From positions 1-64,000 of the IMG/VR virus record IMGVR_UViG_3300044712_002690: DNA of 64,000 nucleotides; one strand, written 5' to 3'. The translations under genes were made by a program, and so were the position numbers. Every line of letters begins with the position of its first letter. Position 1 is the stretch's first letter. Source of the stretch: a virus. Below the pieces are notes generated by a model. That model worked only from the letters and a program-made list of their open reading frames with translations, made no database searches and was not told the origin of the DNA. This document shows, piece by piece, positions 44,601 through 51,523 of this stretch.

Positions 44601-44665
44601 CCAGTTATAGATCCAGGTAAAAGGTTTTGGAAATTATCGTAGTTAGATTGTCGTTTCTTTGACAT
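41636..44665 (-). CDS. Portal protein (long form)
   Basis: The 1009-residue protein has the portal core in its first 520 residues. Landmarks are 'RWFYDHDEVVGAVLDLHAEL', 'TSIIDRLFRLLMYEDKLRES' and 'KMIALGVSQQFMTGETTYAS', which match portal proteins of large myoviruses. The C-terminal half (about residues 600-1009) is an additional alpha/beta region, so the protein is about twice the usual length. Portals form the dodecameric gate through which DNA is packaged and ejected. 'KLASLSTKEAS' near residue 625 marks the junction between the halves. Confidence 0.8.
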   Translation of the reverse strand: MSKKRQSNYDNFQNLLPGSITGRSSVYAEREDKTGASTSSSLSSLAALGLSSSMASGGLNILRNSSRRFYDPEVTTTAIYLPRSIKQKNRWRRWFYDHDEVVGAVLDLHAELPYSKAEIMCDDNMIKQALEDCIDATQFFSMLPLIDLEYLKIGEVFINTPWDNEKGMWKHIIIHNPDFVELSASPFADQEYSIELLPDDELKHLVNSTKPQDQELKRRLPQEIIRRVLSGKNIILDSEEVTHIARRSNPYDLRGTSIIDRLFRLLMYEDKLRESQITIADNFIYPLKIFKLGDPQKGWIPNESHQTALAQMLQQATFDPNFALIYHYALNVDYVTVADKVMKLDREWDEINRKKMIALGVSQQFMTGETTYASANVGLQTQLARYRAKRDLFEVRWIQNKFFKVMAERNEWYRRDKREITGQFRVKREGKELQERLILPKLVWHKKLMMRDDQAFLTFMNNVYAQGKGPLSALTLMQSMGLDLEDELVRKKHQQQLEERIGVYIQPPAPSVGMPGMAQALSKLPFWKTKKGKDQQTQLVDNELVEERKTILPRDNSKATYLHVDEVFKREAESELATSSFVDNIDNEVWSRNLKSEQIPGPVTMLLHKLASLSTKEASFDNLQEVLVKLYMQGKLYAYGRTGFIPYSQQKDFKGYSDLVVCNDIENWIHQAISTGSEKFASHIKGIGISAFCFGQFKGYNEQGIYNVKIENVYGKDGEVFPTEELLNKGRNVSFLLSPGLEICLASPATEGADEDFGNQLDSQVQRYRDFYVEDIKVIDCPIDLIEATKRLFSKICSMPRKNKFNQIVFVKDIIDMKEWEESQKAKIAEELTNIPNDENGQNLRNLMISSRLQQEKMKHRGYIPFSIIGSSLYVSRWVAQENESLASLFIRHCDFLTDDAEKQIRKAFRQPSYDLNREELETYRLLGMLDIVYGNNNQVEGFTLAEDTIKRGQVDSKLIHGRVWDPSGHCLNKDFQDELQRFKEGFRKWIDYPQTLNEDLLKAYENLV

Positions 44666-44682
44666 AAAGCTCCATTAAGGCT

Positions 44683-45069
44683 TCATATATTAGTCGTATT
44701 GAGTCCTTGAACCGGTTGCACTGTCTGTTGAAATTCATCTGCTGGTACATACGCTGAACCTGAAGGACTAGCAGTACTATCAATTTGTACAATGCTTTGT
44801 CCTTCTGGTGTTTGTATTACATCTTCCACTTTATAAGGTGTTTTAGTCGCAGGATCAATGTATGTTTGACCTACTGTAGGGCCACCACCAACAGGCATCT
44901 GTGGACTAGCAATAGCTTGCTTAATAGGTTTAGCAAGTTTAAGTATAAGTATATCATCTACTACTTGATATCCTAACACATTTCCATACTGACCTGATTG
45001 TTTTATCAGGTCAGATATGGAAGCATCTTTAGTAAGAGGAATACTTATGAGTTTAGAATTTATAATCAT
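44683..45069 (-). CDS. Small unknown protein before the portal gene
   Basis: The 128-residue protein has an N-terminal alpha/beta domain (residues 1-55) and a polar Pro/Gln/Thr-rich C-terminal part with 'TYIDPATKTPYKVEDVIQ', which looks like a short hairpin domain. It lies 17 bases upstream of the portal gene and 2 bases after the preceding stop. Function unknown. Confidence 0.5.
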   Translation of the reverse strand: MIINSKLISIPLTKDASISDLIKQSGQYGNVLGYQVVDDILILKLAKPIKQAIASPQMPVGGGPTVGQTYIDPATKTPYKVEDVIQTPEGQSIVQIDSTASPSGSAYVPADEFQQTVQPVQGLNTTNI

Positions 45070-45071
45070 TT

Positions 45072-47882
45072 TTATTTATTGTATTGAACGAATTTAGCAA
45101 TTCCTGAATGAGCTAAAGCATACAAGTCCTCTAAAGACATATTATTACTCATATTATCAAAAAAGTCTGATAAGCCTTCGGTAATTTTTTCATCTATTGT
45201 TTGGTAAGCTTCATGTGGATCTACTCCCTCTTGTTCTGCCATCATAATTTCATGTGCTAAATCTTCAAAATCATACCCAATAGTTCTCTTAAGTTCTTGT
45301 TCCATTTGAAGAAGAATATTTTCAGTATCTGCTGCTTTCTTAAATTCAATGATTCCCTTTTCTTTACTAAGAGATATAGAAGCGATTTTAACATTGTCAA
45401 TTTTATTTGCTTCTGCAATTTTACTTACTACATCTTCTAATTGCTTATATGCATTAGTTTCCGCTGTAACAACAAGTGTTTTTGAATTAAGTTTCATACT
45501 GGCTCCTTTAAAACTATATTGATCATCCATAGCAGATTGACCACCTTGGAGATTGCCTAATTGCTGAGTAATAATATCTAACTGTTCTTTAATATTATAT
45601 TCACTAGGTGTATCCATTTTTACTGTTTGTAGATCTTCTTCTAATTGTTCTTTAAGATTCATTAGTTCTTGATATGATGCTGTTCCATTATAAAGTTTTT
45701 CTTCAAGATAGGGATCGCTTGCTGATTTTGTTCTCATGAATGCTTTCATACGTCCATAATTAAATTTATCCCTTTCTTTTCTGGCGTCCTCATCTTCCTC
45801 TTCCATAGCTAACTTAGTATCCATTATATCGCCTTCTTGATTTCGTACTGTTTCTTCAAATTCCTTTTGATCTAATCCATATACTGTAGCATCAAAAGAC
45901 TGGATATCAGCTAGTTGTCCGTCGGGACCTAATATTTGGTAATCAACATTCCAAGCAGGTTCACCTGTTTCATGAGGTTCATTAGGCCAATGGCTAACTT
46001 TAATATCTACAATATCAAAAACAATTTCTCCATCTGGATTATTAGGATCATTAAAATAAATATGGTAATCATTCATACTTGCCTCTTTATGCGCATGCAT
46101 TTGTTGTAAATGTTTTTTAGCTGCTTCTTCAGTACTATGAGAGGATAAAACTTTACCTGTCTCATGATCTTTAATAACCCACTCTGCTTTATTACCTTCG
46201 GAATCTTTATGTCCTTTTAAATGAGCTACAAAACCAAATCTTTTTTCTTTTTCATTATTAGCTCTAAAAGTTTTTCTTCCTTCTGGTATGTTAATAACTT
46301 TTCCTTTTTCAGATTCAGGTATAGAAGAAGGTTTAGGATCAGGTAACCTTTTATAATCATCAACAGGATCAGCAGCACCACCTCCGCCACCACCCATATA
46401 AGATCCAGACCAAATTGGCTTAGCTTCTTCTTGTAATCTTTCTTTCACAGCAGAAGCATCAGTAAGTTGTCTTCTTTGACTATCTAGTTCCTTCATTCTT
46501 TGTTCAAGTTTACTTCTAGTTTCAGCATCTGCCCAATACATATCTTTTGTAATTTGATTCATTTCTTCAATAATAGAAGTTAGGTTTTGTACGTTTTCAG
46601 GATTAACTTCTTTCATAAACTCATCAAACGTACTAAATTTGCTCCAAAACTTAGTCATGCTGCTCTCCTTATCCCACCCACCTTTGGGTGAAGCTCCCCA
46701 ACCCCAACCTGTATAGTCTGTATATGAGCCAGACCAAATTGGTTTTGCATCTTCTTTTAATTTAGATGAAACTGCTGATGTGTCAAGCAATTCTTTTCTT
46801 CTTTGATCTAAAGCGTTAAGTTCTTTTTGTAATTCTTCTCTTTTGTCAGGTTCAAGAACTAACATATGATTGCTAATCTGTTTCATTCTTTTAAGAATTT
46901 TTTCTAATTCTTGTTTATTTTCAGGTGTACTTTGTTGTAAAAAATCTTCGTATGAACTATATCTGGACCAAATATTTCTTTTATTAGCAGCTTTAATAGT
47001 TTCAATAACAGGTTCAATTTTTGAAAAATCAAAATTCGGATAAGAATTTTGAAGTTCATTTGATGCTTGATCAATTGCAAGATCAATAATGTCATCAGCA
47101 TCTTCCCAGCTAACACCTTCTGTAACAAAAAAATCTTTTGCTTTTGCAATTGATTTTGATAAATCAGGTAAATAACTTTCTAAATCTTCTTTGCTTGATA
47201 ACCCATAGTTAACAATTAACATTGTTAACTCATTTAAATATTTTACTACTTCTGGCTTATAATTTAAGATTTGTTCAATAGAGGCTTTCTTCATCTCTTT
47301 TTCCATGGGAATTAAATAATCCTTATAATAATTAGCTTCACCAGTAGCATCTATTGTTTCTTTTTCATGGTCAAGAGCAATGTCTTTATAAACTTCTTCT
47401 AGCTCATGAGGAGTAGGTGCTTGTTCACCTAAATTTTCATACATCTCTTGAACAGTATCTTTATGCTCAGATTCTATTTTCATTCCTTCATGCAATTCTT
47501 CTTTATTAGTTAATTCCTCTACTTCAGATTCAGTAAGCATTCTAGCTACTTTAACAGCAGAGGAATCATTAGATTCAACTAAAAAATCAAATAACGTTCT
47601 TTGTTCTTCTTCTGTAGCTAATTCTGGCTCATGTCCAATAAGATCAAGTATACGAGCAACAGTATTAAACATTCTTGTCATTTGTTTACTAATACCATGA
47701 GACTTTGTATATTCAATCATATTAAGATAGAGTTTATAAAAAGATTCACATTCACTTTTGAAGTCTTCAAAAGAAATGTTACCATTAAGTTCAACTGCTT
47801 TATAAATTTCCTCAGCTTGTCTAGGATATTCTAGTGTTTGAATAATTTCAAGCCAAGGTTGGAGTTGCGCGTATTTATTCAT
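45072..47882 (-). CDS. Large modular protein with an exact-length 83-residue repeat
   Basis: I prefer the ATG at 47882 ('MNKYAQLQPWLEII', 936 residues), with GGTGA upstream, over a GTG nine bases earlier. The protein is acidic and helical. Two ungapped 83-residue repeats, W-S-R/K to K-P-I-W-S-G-S-Y, lie at about residues 305-387 and 413-495. The second is followed by a Gly run. Short 'K/G-x-AS' sites precede several module starts, such as 'KEASMNDYHI' and 'KGASMKLNSK'. It may be an internal head protein or a precursor cut into several pieces. Confidence 0.6.
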   Translation of the reverse strand: MNKYAQLQPWLEIIQTLEYPRQAEEIYKAVELNGNISFEDFKSECESFYKLYLNMIEYTKSHGISKQMTRMFNTVARILDLIGHEPELATEEEQRTLFDFLVESNDSSAVKVARMLTESEVEELTNKEELHEGMKIESEHKDTVQEMYENLGEQAPTPHELEEVYKDIALDHEKETIDATGEANYYKDYLIPMEKEMKKASIEQILNYKPEVVKYLNELTMLIVNYGLSSKEDLESYLPDLSKSIAKAKDFFVTEGVSWEDADDIIDLAIDQASNELQNSYPNFDFSKIEPVIETIKAANKRNIWSRYSSYEDFLQQSTPENKQELEKILKRMKQISNHMLVLEPDKREELQKELNALDQRRKELLDTSAVSSKLKEDAKPIWSGSYTDYTGWGWGASPKGGWDKESSMTKFWSKFSTFDEFMKEVNPENVQNLTSIIEEMNQITKDMYWADAETRSKLEQRMKELDSQRRQLTDASAVKERLQEEAKPIWSGSYMGGGGGGAADPVDDYKRLPDPKPSSIPESEKGKVINIPEGRKTFRANNEKEKRFGFVAHLKGHKDSEGNKAEWVIKDHETGKVLSSHSTEEAAKKHLQQMHAHKEASMNDYHIYFNDPNNPDGEIVFDIVDIKVSHWPNEPHETGEPAWNVDYQILGPDGQLADIQSFDATVYGLDQKEFEETVRNQEGDIMDTKLAMEEEDEDARKERDKFNYGRMKAFMRTKSASDPYLEEKLYNGTASYQELMNLKEQLEEDLQTVKMDTPSEYNIKEQLDIITQQLGNLQGGQSAMDDQYSFKGASMKLNSKTLVVTAETNAYKQLEDVVSKIAEANKIDNVKIASISLSKEKGIIEFKKAADTENILLQMEQELKRTIGYDFEDLAHEIMMAEQEGVDPHEAYQTIDEKITEGLSDFFDNMSNNMSLEDLYALAHSGIAKFVQYNK
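46398..46970 (-). repeat. Two 83-residue protein repeats
   Basis: The units align without gaps from 'WSRYSSYEDFL' to 'AKPIWSGSY' and from 'WSKFSTFDEFM' to 'AKPIWSGSY', 108 codons apart. A Gly/Trp-rich linker lies between them. Similarity is at protein level. Confidence 0.85.
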
Positions 47883-47895
47883 TCTAATCACCGTT

Positions 47896-48267
47896 TCAAC
47901 TAATTGTTGAATAAGGAATTTTATCTTTATGGAGTTCTTGATATCTTCCTAATCCAGGTGTGCCTAATTCTTCTTCATTTATACTATCGTTAGTTTCAGT
48001 GTCTATAGTACTTAAACTATTTTTACAACTCATGTCACCGTATTCAGTAGCATATTTAGAAAAGTCTTCATAACACTTAAAAAATCTAAAAGAAGAAGTT
48101 CTTTGTCCTGTTGGTTCAGAAACTAATTCAACTTCTTCTCCTCTATTTCCAGTAACAGGTTTTATATCTTCAGAAGAAGATTGAGGAGTCATAAAAGGAT
48201 GAGATGTATTATCATCTGCCTTTTTAACTAACTCCTCAAAGCTTCTTATAGTAGAAAATAATATCAT
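47896..48267 (-). CDS. Small unknown protein
   Basis: The 123-residue protein is polar, with a helical start 'TIRSFEELVKKADDN' and a short aromatic segment 'FRFFKCYEDFSKYATEYG'. Its ATG overlaps the stop of the upstream gene by one base (TAATG). It has no recognisable family. It may belong with its two large neighbours. Confidence 0.5.
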   Translation of the reverse strand: MILFSTIRSFEELVKKADDNTSHPFMTPQSSSEDIKPVTGNRGEEVELVSEPTGQRTSSFRFFKCYEDFSKYATEYGDMSCKNSLSTIDTETNDSINEEELGTPGLGRYQELHKDKIPYSTIS

Positions 48268-50207
48268 TATTGTTTAACGTTATTAATCATTTCTTGTAAC
48301 ATAGAAGAAAGTCCTTCTTCCCCTACACCAGGAGGTGTTTTAAAAGCTGTACCTGAGTACATGGTATGATCAAAAATAACTGAACCATCATCTAATATAT
48401 AAATAAATAATCCATCGCTTCCTCCTGGAACAGGGAACTCAATTGAGTAGTCATATTCACCTGATTTTTTACCTGAGTTATTTAAAGCGAGTAAAAATCC
48501 TTTTTCATCAACTTGTTTTGTACCTTGAGGAAAATAATTAACATTAAATACTCGAGTTTCCTGTTCTTCAGAAAATTCCATATCTTCTATTTGTGTTATT
48601 AAACTTGATATATTTTGATTAGCTACTATTTTAAGTAACTGATCCAATTTTTTAATTTTAGCAAGTCTAATTTCTTGATTTTCAGAGGCTACTCTTTCAC
48701 CATGAAGGCCAAGAACATCTTTAGCTGTTTCAAAAACTTCACGAACAAGAGCTAATTCTTCATCTTCTGAATAGTCCATAGTTTCATGCATTTCCACAAG
48801 CTGTTTAGCTGTGTTGTAGATTTCATCAAGTTTAGAGATTTCTTCATCTTCACTATAGCCTTCATCGTCAAAGAAATCCATTAACATATCATCGAGGGCT
48901 TTCTTCAACTCAAATGCTTTTTTAGTGTCCATTTTATTTTCCTTCTCAACTTTTTTATTGTACTTACCAGCTAAATCTTCTTCATTATATGTCTTTTTAA
49001 AAAGTTCATTTTTCTTTTTATCCTTTTCTAAAGATTTAGCAACTCTGTTATAATGATTTAAATTGCTTGCTTCAATTCTATTAAATAGAATTTGTATGTG
49101 AGAAGCAATTCTATGCAATCTCTGTTCTTTTGTTTCTTCTGAGCTAGATTTTGATAAATTATAATGTACAACAGTTTTAAATTTACCAGTAGGGTTACCA
49201 TCTGAATCTAACAACTCAACAATAGCCCAAGGTACATCTAAATCCCATTCACTTTTAGCTATTTCTTCGGCTTGTTGTGGTTTGTATCCTTCATTTTTTA
49301 ACTCTTCTATTGCATCAGGTAACAATGACCATTTAACTTCAGGATCTTCTTTGAGTACTAATTTTTTTACAACACCATATTCAACTGGATCTTTTTTTGT
49401 ATCTTCTGGATCTTCTAAATGGGAAGATCCTGTAAAATCACCTATTAAATCTACATAGTCACCAGGTCGTATTTGATTTCCTGCTACATCTTCTGCTTCA
49501 TCAACCTCTTCACCTTCAATAGGTTTCCATTTTTCTGGTTGTTTACCTTGCCCATAAGGAACTTCTTTGAATGGTTCAAACATGTCATGAGAAATATCAA
49601 ATTCTTTTTTTATCTGTTCTTTAGCTTCTTCAGGTGAATATCCTTCATTTATTAAATCTTTATATACATCACGTATAATATTATTTCTTCTTTCTTCCAT
49701 TTCTGGTATAACTTCAGCTTTACCTGGTACTGCAAAAAATTGATGGTCTTCATTATATGCAGCAGCATATTTATTTGTAATACTATTCATAAGAGCAGTT
49801 TGATCAATTTCTGATAATCCTAAATTTCCTAATTCTTCTTGAACAGCAGCGATGGCTTCTTCTTTTGTTCCACCATTTTGAGTAACATTAGAATAAACAT
49901 CCTCTAGATATCTTTCTTCAAGTCTAGTGCCTAGATTTTCTTTTTTATACCCAAGACCTTGAACAAAATCTTGTACTTCTTTAATATATGCAGGAAGGTC
50001 ATACATATCTACAAAATCTAAAAGAAATTCTTGTACATCTTCTAAACTAAATTTTTGGAAAGCGGGATTAGATAAATCCTCTTCTTTACCATAACCAAAA
50101 GAATTAAGAAAATCGTTTGCTAATTCTTCACTATTATATTTAAGTCCTAATGAAAGAGCAAAATCTTGTAAAAATTCTTTTATATCAGCTAAATCAAATG
50201 TATTCAT
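48267..50207 (-). CDS. Large acidic protein with several internal repeats
   Basis: The 646-residue protein has three visible repeat pairs. They are residues 4-39 with 53-87 ('IKEFLQDFALSLG' and 'VQEFLLDFVDMYD'), about 184-206 with 301-324 ('NEGYSPEEAKEQIKKEFDI' and 'NEGYKPQQAEEIAKSEWDL'), and 450-475 with 478-503 ('YSEDEEISKLDEIYNTAK' and 'YSEDEELALVREVFETAK'). A KOW/SH3-like segment lies near 245-285. 'RIAS', 'IEAS' and 'RVAS' sites recur. It is probably an internal or head-associated protein. Confidence 0.55.
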   Translation of the reverse strand: MNTFDLADIKEFLQDFALSLGLKYNSEELANDFLNSFGYGKEEDLSNPAFQKFSLEDVQEFLLDFVDMYDLPAYIKEVQDFVQGLGYKKENLGTRLEERYLEDVYSNVTQNGGTKEEAIAAVQEELGNLGLSEIDQTALMNSITNKYAAAYNEDHQFFAVPGKAEVIPEMEERRNNIIRDVYKDLINEGYSPEEAKEQIKKEFDISHDMFEPFKEVPYGQGKQPEKWKPIEGEEVDEAEDVAGNQIRPGDYVDLIGDFTGSSHLEDPEDTKKDPVEYGVVKKLVLKEDPEVKWSLLPDAIEELKNEGYKPQQAEEIAKSEWDLDVPWAIVELLDSDGNPTGKFKTVVHYNLSKSSSEETKEQRLHRIASHIQILFNRIEASNLNHYNRVAKSLEKDKKKNELFKKTYNEEDLAGKYNKKVEKENKMDTKKAFELKKALDDMLMDFFDDEGYSEDEEISKLDEIYNTAKQLVEMHETMDYSEDEELALVREVFETAKDVLGLHGERVASENQEIRLAKIKKLDQLLKIVANQNISSLITQIEDMEFSEEQETRVFNVNYFPQGTKQVDEKGFLLALNNSGKKSGEYDYSIEFPVPGGSDGLFIYILDDGSVIFDHTMYSGTAFKTPPGVGEEGLSSMLQEMINNVKQ

Positions 50208-50209
50208 AC

Positions 50210-50545
50210 TTATCCTCTCGATTTTTCTTGCTTTCTTAGAACAAGTGAATTTGAATTTTGGTTATACATTTCACTAGAAACTTCTTTAGCAACACGAAGG
50301 ATAACATCTACTGAATTATCATGATTTAATAAGCACTTTTCAGCTATGAAAATTTCTGCTTGAGGATATTTCTCTTTGTAATAATGAGCTGCTGCAGTTT
50401 CAAATGGTCCGTCTGTAATAAGACCCTTCTTACCAATACCTTTAAAAGATGTTCTGACATATCTAAGAAGGTTGAGATCAGCTAAGTCTTCCATGCTAAA
50501 TCTAACTAAACCTTTCTTTGAATTTATTTGGCTAACTTCTGGCAT
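50210..50545 (-). CDS. First gene of the leftward block, small unknown protein
   Basis: I use the ATG at 50545 ('MPEVSQINSKKGLVRFSM', 111 residues) because GGAG lies ten bases upstream; a GTG three codons earlier is too close to that SD. The protein is alpha/beta with basic patches and 'GPFETAAAHYYKEKYPQAEI'. It stands next to the divergent regulatory region. Function unknown. Confidence 0.55.
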   Translation of the reverse strand: MPEVSQINSKKGLVRFSMEDLADLNLLRYVRTSFKGIGKKGLITDGPFETAAAHYYKEKYPQAEIFIAEKCLLNHDNSVDVILRVAKEVSSEMYNQNSNSLVLRKQEKSRG

Positions 50546-50587
50546 AATAATCACACTCCACTTGTGTGGGAATTAAATGAGTTCTAG

Positions 50588-50600
50588 TAAAAATTAGAAT
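50588..50600 (-). promoter_or_regulatory. Promoter-like motif for the leftward block
   Basis: The plus-strand sequence TAAAAATTAGAAT lies 43-55 bases upstream of the first leftward ATG (50545). It matches the recurring TAAAAAnnTAGAA element. Confidence 0.4.
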
Positions 50601-50663
50601 AACTAGGGAAAGATTTAGGCGAAAAAACACACACACTTAATATTATTTTAATAAATTGTTTCT

Positions 50664-50678
50664 GAGTGCGAAGCACTC
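50664..50678 (+). terminator. GAGTGC-GAA-GCACTC hairpin followed by TTTTATT
   Basis: A 6-bp stem closes a GAA triloop and is followed on the plus strand by TTTTATT, so it could end rightward transcripts. Its core GCGAAGC is the known extra-stable DNA mini-hairpin. Given its place next to AT-rich repeats, a role in replication or as a hairpin promoter is an alternative. Confidence 0.45.
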
Positions 50679-50712
50679 TTTTATTCTAGGAGAAGTGAGA
50701 ATTCCTCTTTAG

Positions 50713-50725
50713 TGAGCGAAGCTCA
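50713..50725. other. TGAGC-GAA-GCTCA hairpin
   Basis: This is a second hairpin with the same GCGAAGC core, 49 bases downstream of the first. It has a 5-bp stem plus a possible G-T pair and no T-run on either side, so it is not a terminator. Confidence 0.45.
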
Positions 50726-50732
50726 TACATTA

Positions 50733-50772
50733 GGTTATATATGGTTATATATTGTTATAATAAGTTATATAT
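50733..50772. repeat. Four tandem 10-bp AT-rich repeats
   Basis: The four units are GGTTATATAT, GGTTATATAT, TGTTATAATA and AGTTATATAT. They follow one another without gaps at exactly one helical turn. Such arrays next to iterons act as DNA unwinding elements in many origins. Confidence 0.75.
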
Positions 50773-50785
50773 AATTGATACCATG

Positions 50786-50917
50786 TCAAGTGGGTCACAT
50801 GAAGAGTTCAAGTGGGTCACATGGGGGTACTCAAGTGGGTCACATAGGACTTTCAAGTGGGTCACATAGCACTTTCTAAACGGGGATGAGCGTCAGACCC
50901 TATCAAGTGGGTCACAT
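50786..50917. repeat. Five identical 15-bp direct repeats TCAAGTGGGTCACAT
   Basis: Copies start at 50786, 50808, 50831, 50853 and 50903. All are identical over 15 bases. Start-to-start distances are 22, 23, 22 and 50 bases, so the first four repeat on the same face of the helix. The repeat is GC-rich compared with its surroundings. They look like protein-binding sites (iterons). Confidence 0.9.
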
Positions 50918-50933
50918 GTAAATTAAAGTAATT

Positions 50934-50964
50934 TTGCTAGATTTCTCTCAGAATTACATATAAT
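50934..50964 (+). promoter_or_regulatory. Possible promoter of the rightward block
   Basis: TATAAT at 50959-50964 is a perfect -10 box 25 bases upstream of the first rightward ATG. A weak TTGCTA (50934-50939) lies 19 bases upstream of it. The last iteron ends 16 bases before the presumed -35, so binding there could control this promoter. Confidence 0.4.
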
Positions 50965-50989
50965 ATTGTAATGAGTTAAAAATAAAACT

Positions 50990-51523
50990 ATGAAAGTACT
51001 ACAACCACAGTTTAAACAGTTTTGTATTGACAAAGTAGGACAAGAGTGTGCAGAAAAGATTTATTCTTTCTACAAATCTCTTAGTACTAAGCAGCAAGGA
51101 AAGACAGATAAATTTCTTAATCTCTCAGAAAGACGAGAAAGAAGTTTAACCTTTCTTTTAGAAAATTATGGAATAGACAATATTCTAGAAACGATTGACA
51201 TCTTTAATAAGAAAGCGGAATCTGGTGAGCTTACAGTTAATACTATTCCTTATTTTAATAAGATGGTTGAAAATCACTCAATACAAAAGAATAAAAAACC
51301 TGTTCCAAGAACGAATCCTATATTCTTTAAAACTATTACAACTACAATTATTCCAGTTAGAAAAAGAAGTTCAGAGATTAATACCTATGAGATTGATTTA
51401 TTTAATTGGGTATATGAATGTTCTCAGTGTAAAGCAGAATTTACAGGTTGGGATGAACATTGTCCAAAATGCAATTTAACTATAGATTGGGATCACTACA
51501 ATGATAAAAATTCTGAAAAGTAA
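50990..51523 (+). CDS. Zinc-ribbon protein next to the iteron array
   Basis: The 177-residue protein has a helical N-terminal domain, including 'NYGIDNILETIDIFNKKAES' and 'NTIPYFNKMVENHS', and a C-terminal zinc ribbon with C144-x2-C147 and C158-x2-C161. The helical section recalls the 'helix then Y-x-x-x-x-L/V-x-N' pattern of DnaD-like or replisome-loading proteins, but this is weak. As the first gene after the repeats it is the best candidate for the protein that binds them. No strong SD precedes the ATG. Confidence 0.55.
   Translation: MKVLQPQFKQFCIDKVGQECAEKIYSFYKSLSTKQQGKTDKFLNLSERRERSLTFLLENYGIDNILETIDIFNKKAESGELTVNTIPYFNKMVENHSIQKNKKPVPRTNPIFFKTITTTIIPVRKRSSEINTYEIDLFNWVYECSQCKAEFTGWDEHCPKCNLTIDWDHYNDKNSEK

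Larger units (their letters stand above)
50546..50989. other. Divergent intergenic region, candidate origin/regulatory hub
   Basis: This 444-base gap is the only gene-free stretch above 300 bases and separates all leftward from all rightward genes. It contains, left to right: a promoter-like motif (50588), two GCGAAGC hairpins (50664 and 50713), four 10-bp AT-rich repeats (50733-50772), five copies of a 15-mer (50786-50917), and a -10-like TATAAT (50959). This is the arrangement of iteron-type origins. No ORF of note was seen in it. Confidence 0.6.

Noticed and set aside
50886-50900. TGAGCGTCAGACCC, a 14-base match to the pMB1/ColE1 vector origin region as I remember it
   Set aside because: The match does not extend on either side and the surrounding sequence is unrelated. 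I treat it as chance and not as vector carry-over.
50786-50917. CRISPR-like array
   Set aside because: The repeats are only 15 bases with 7-8 base gaps and one larger gap, and no cas gene is near. That spacing fits protein-binding iterons and not CRISPR.
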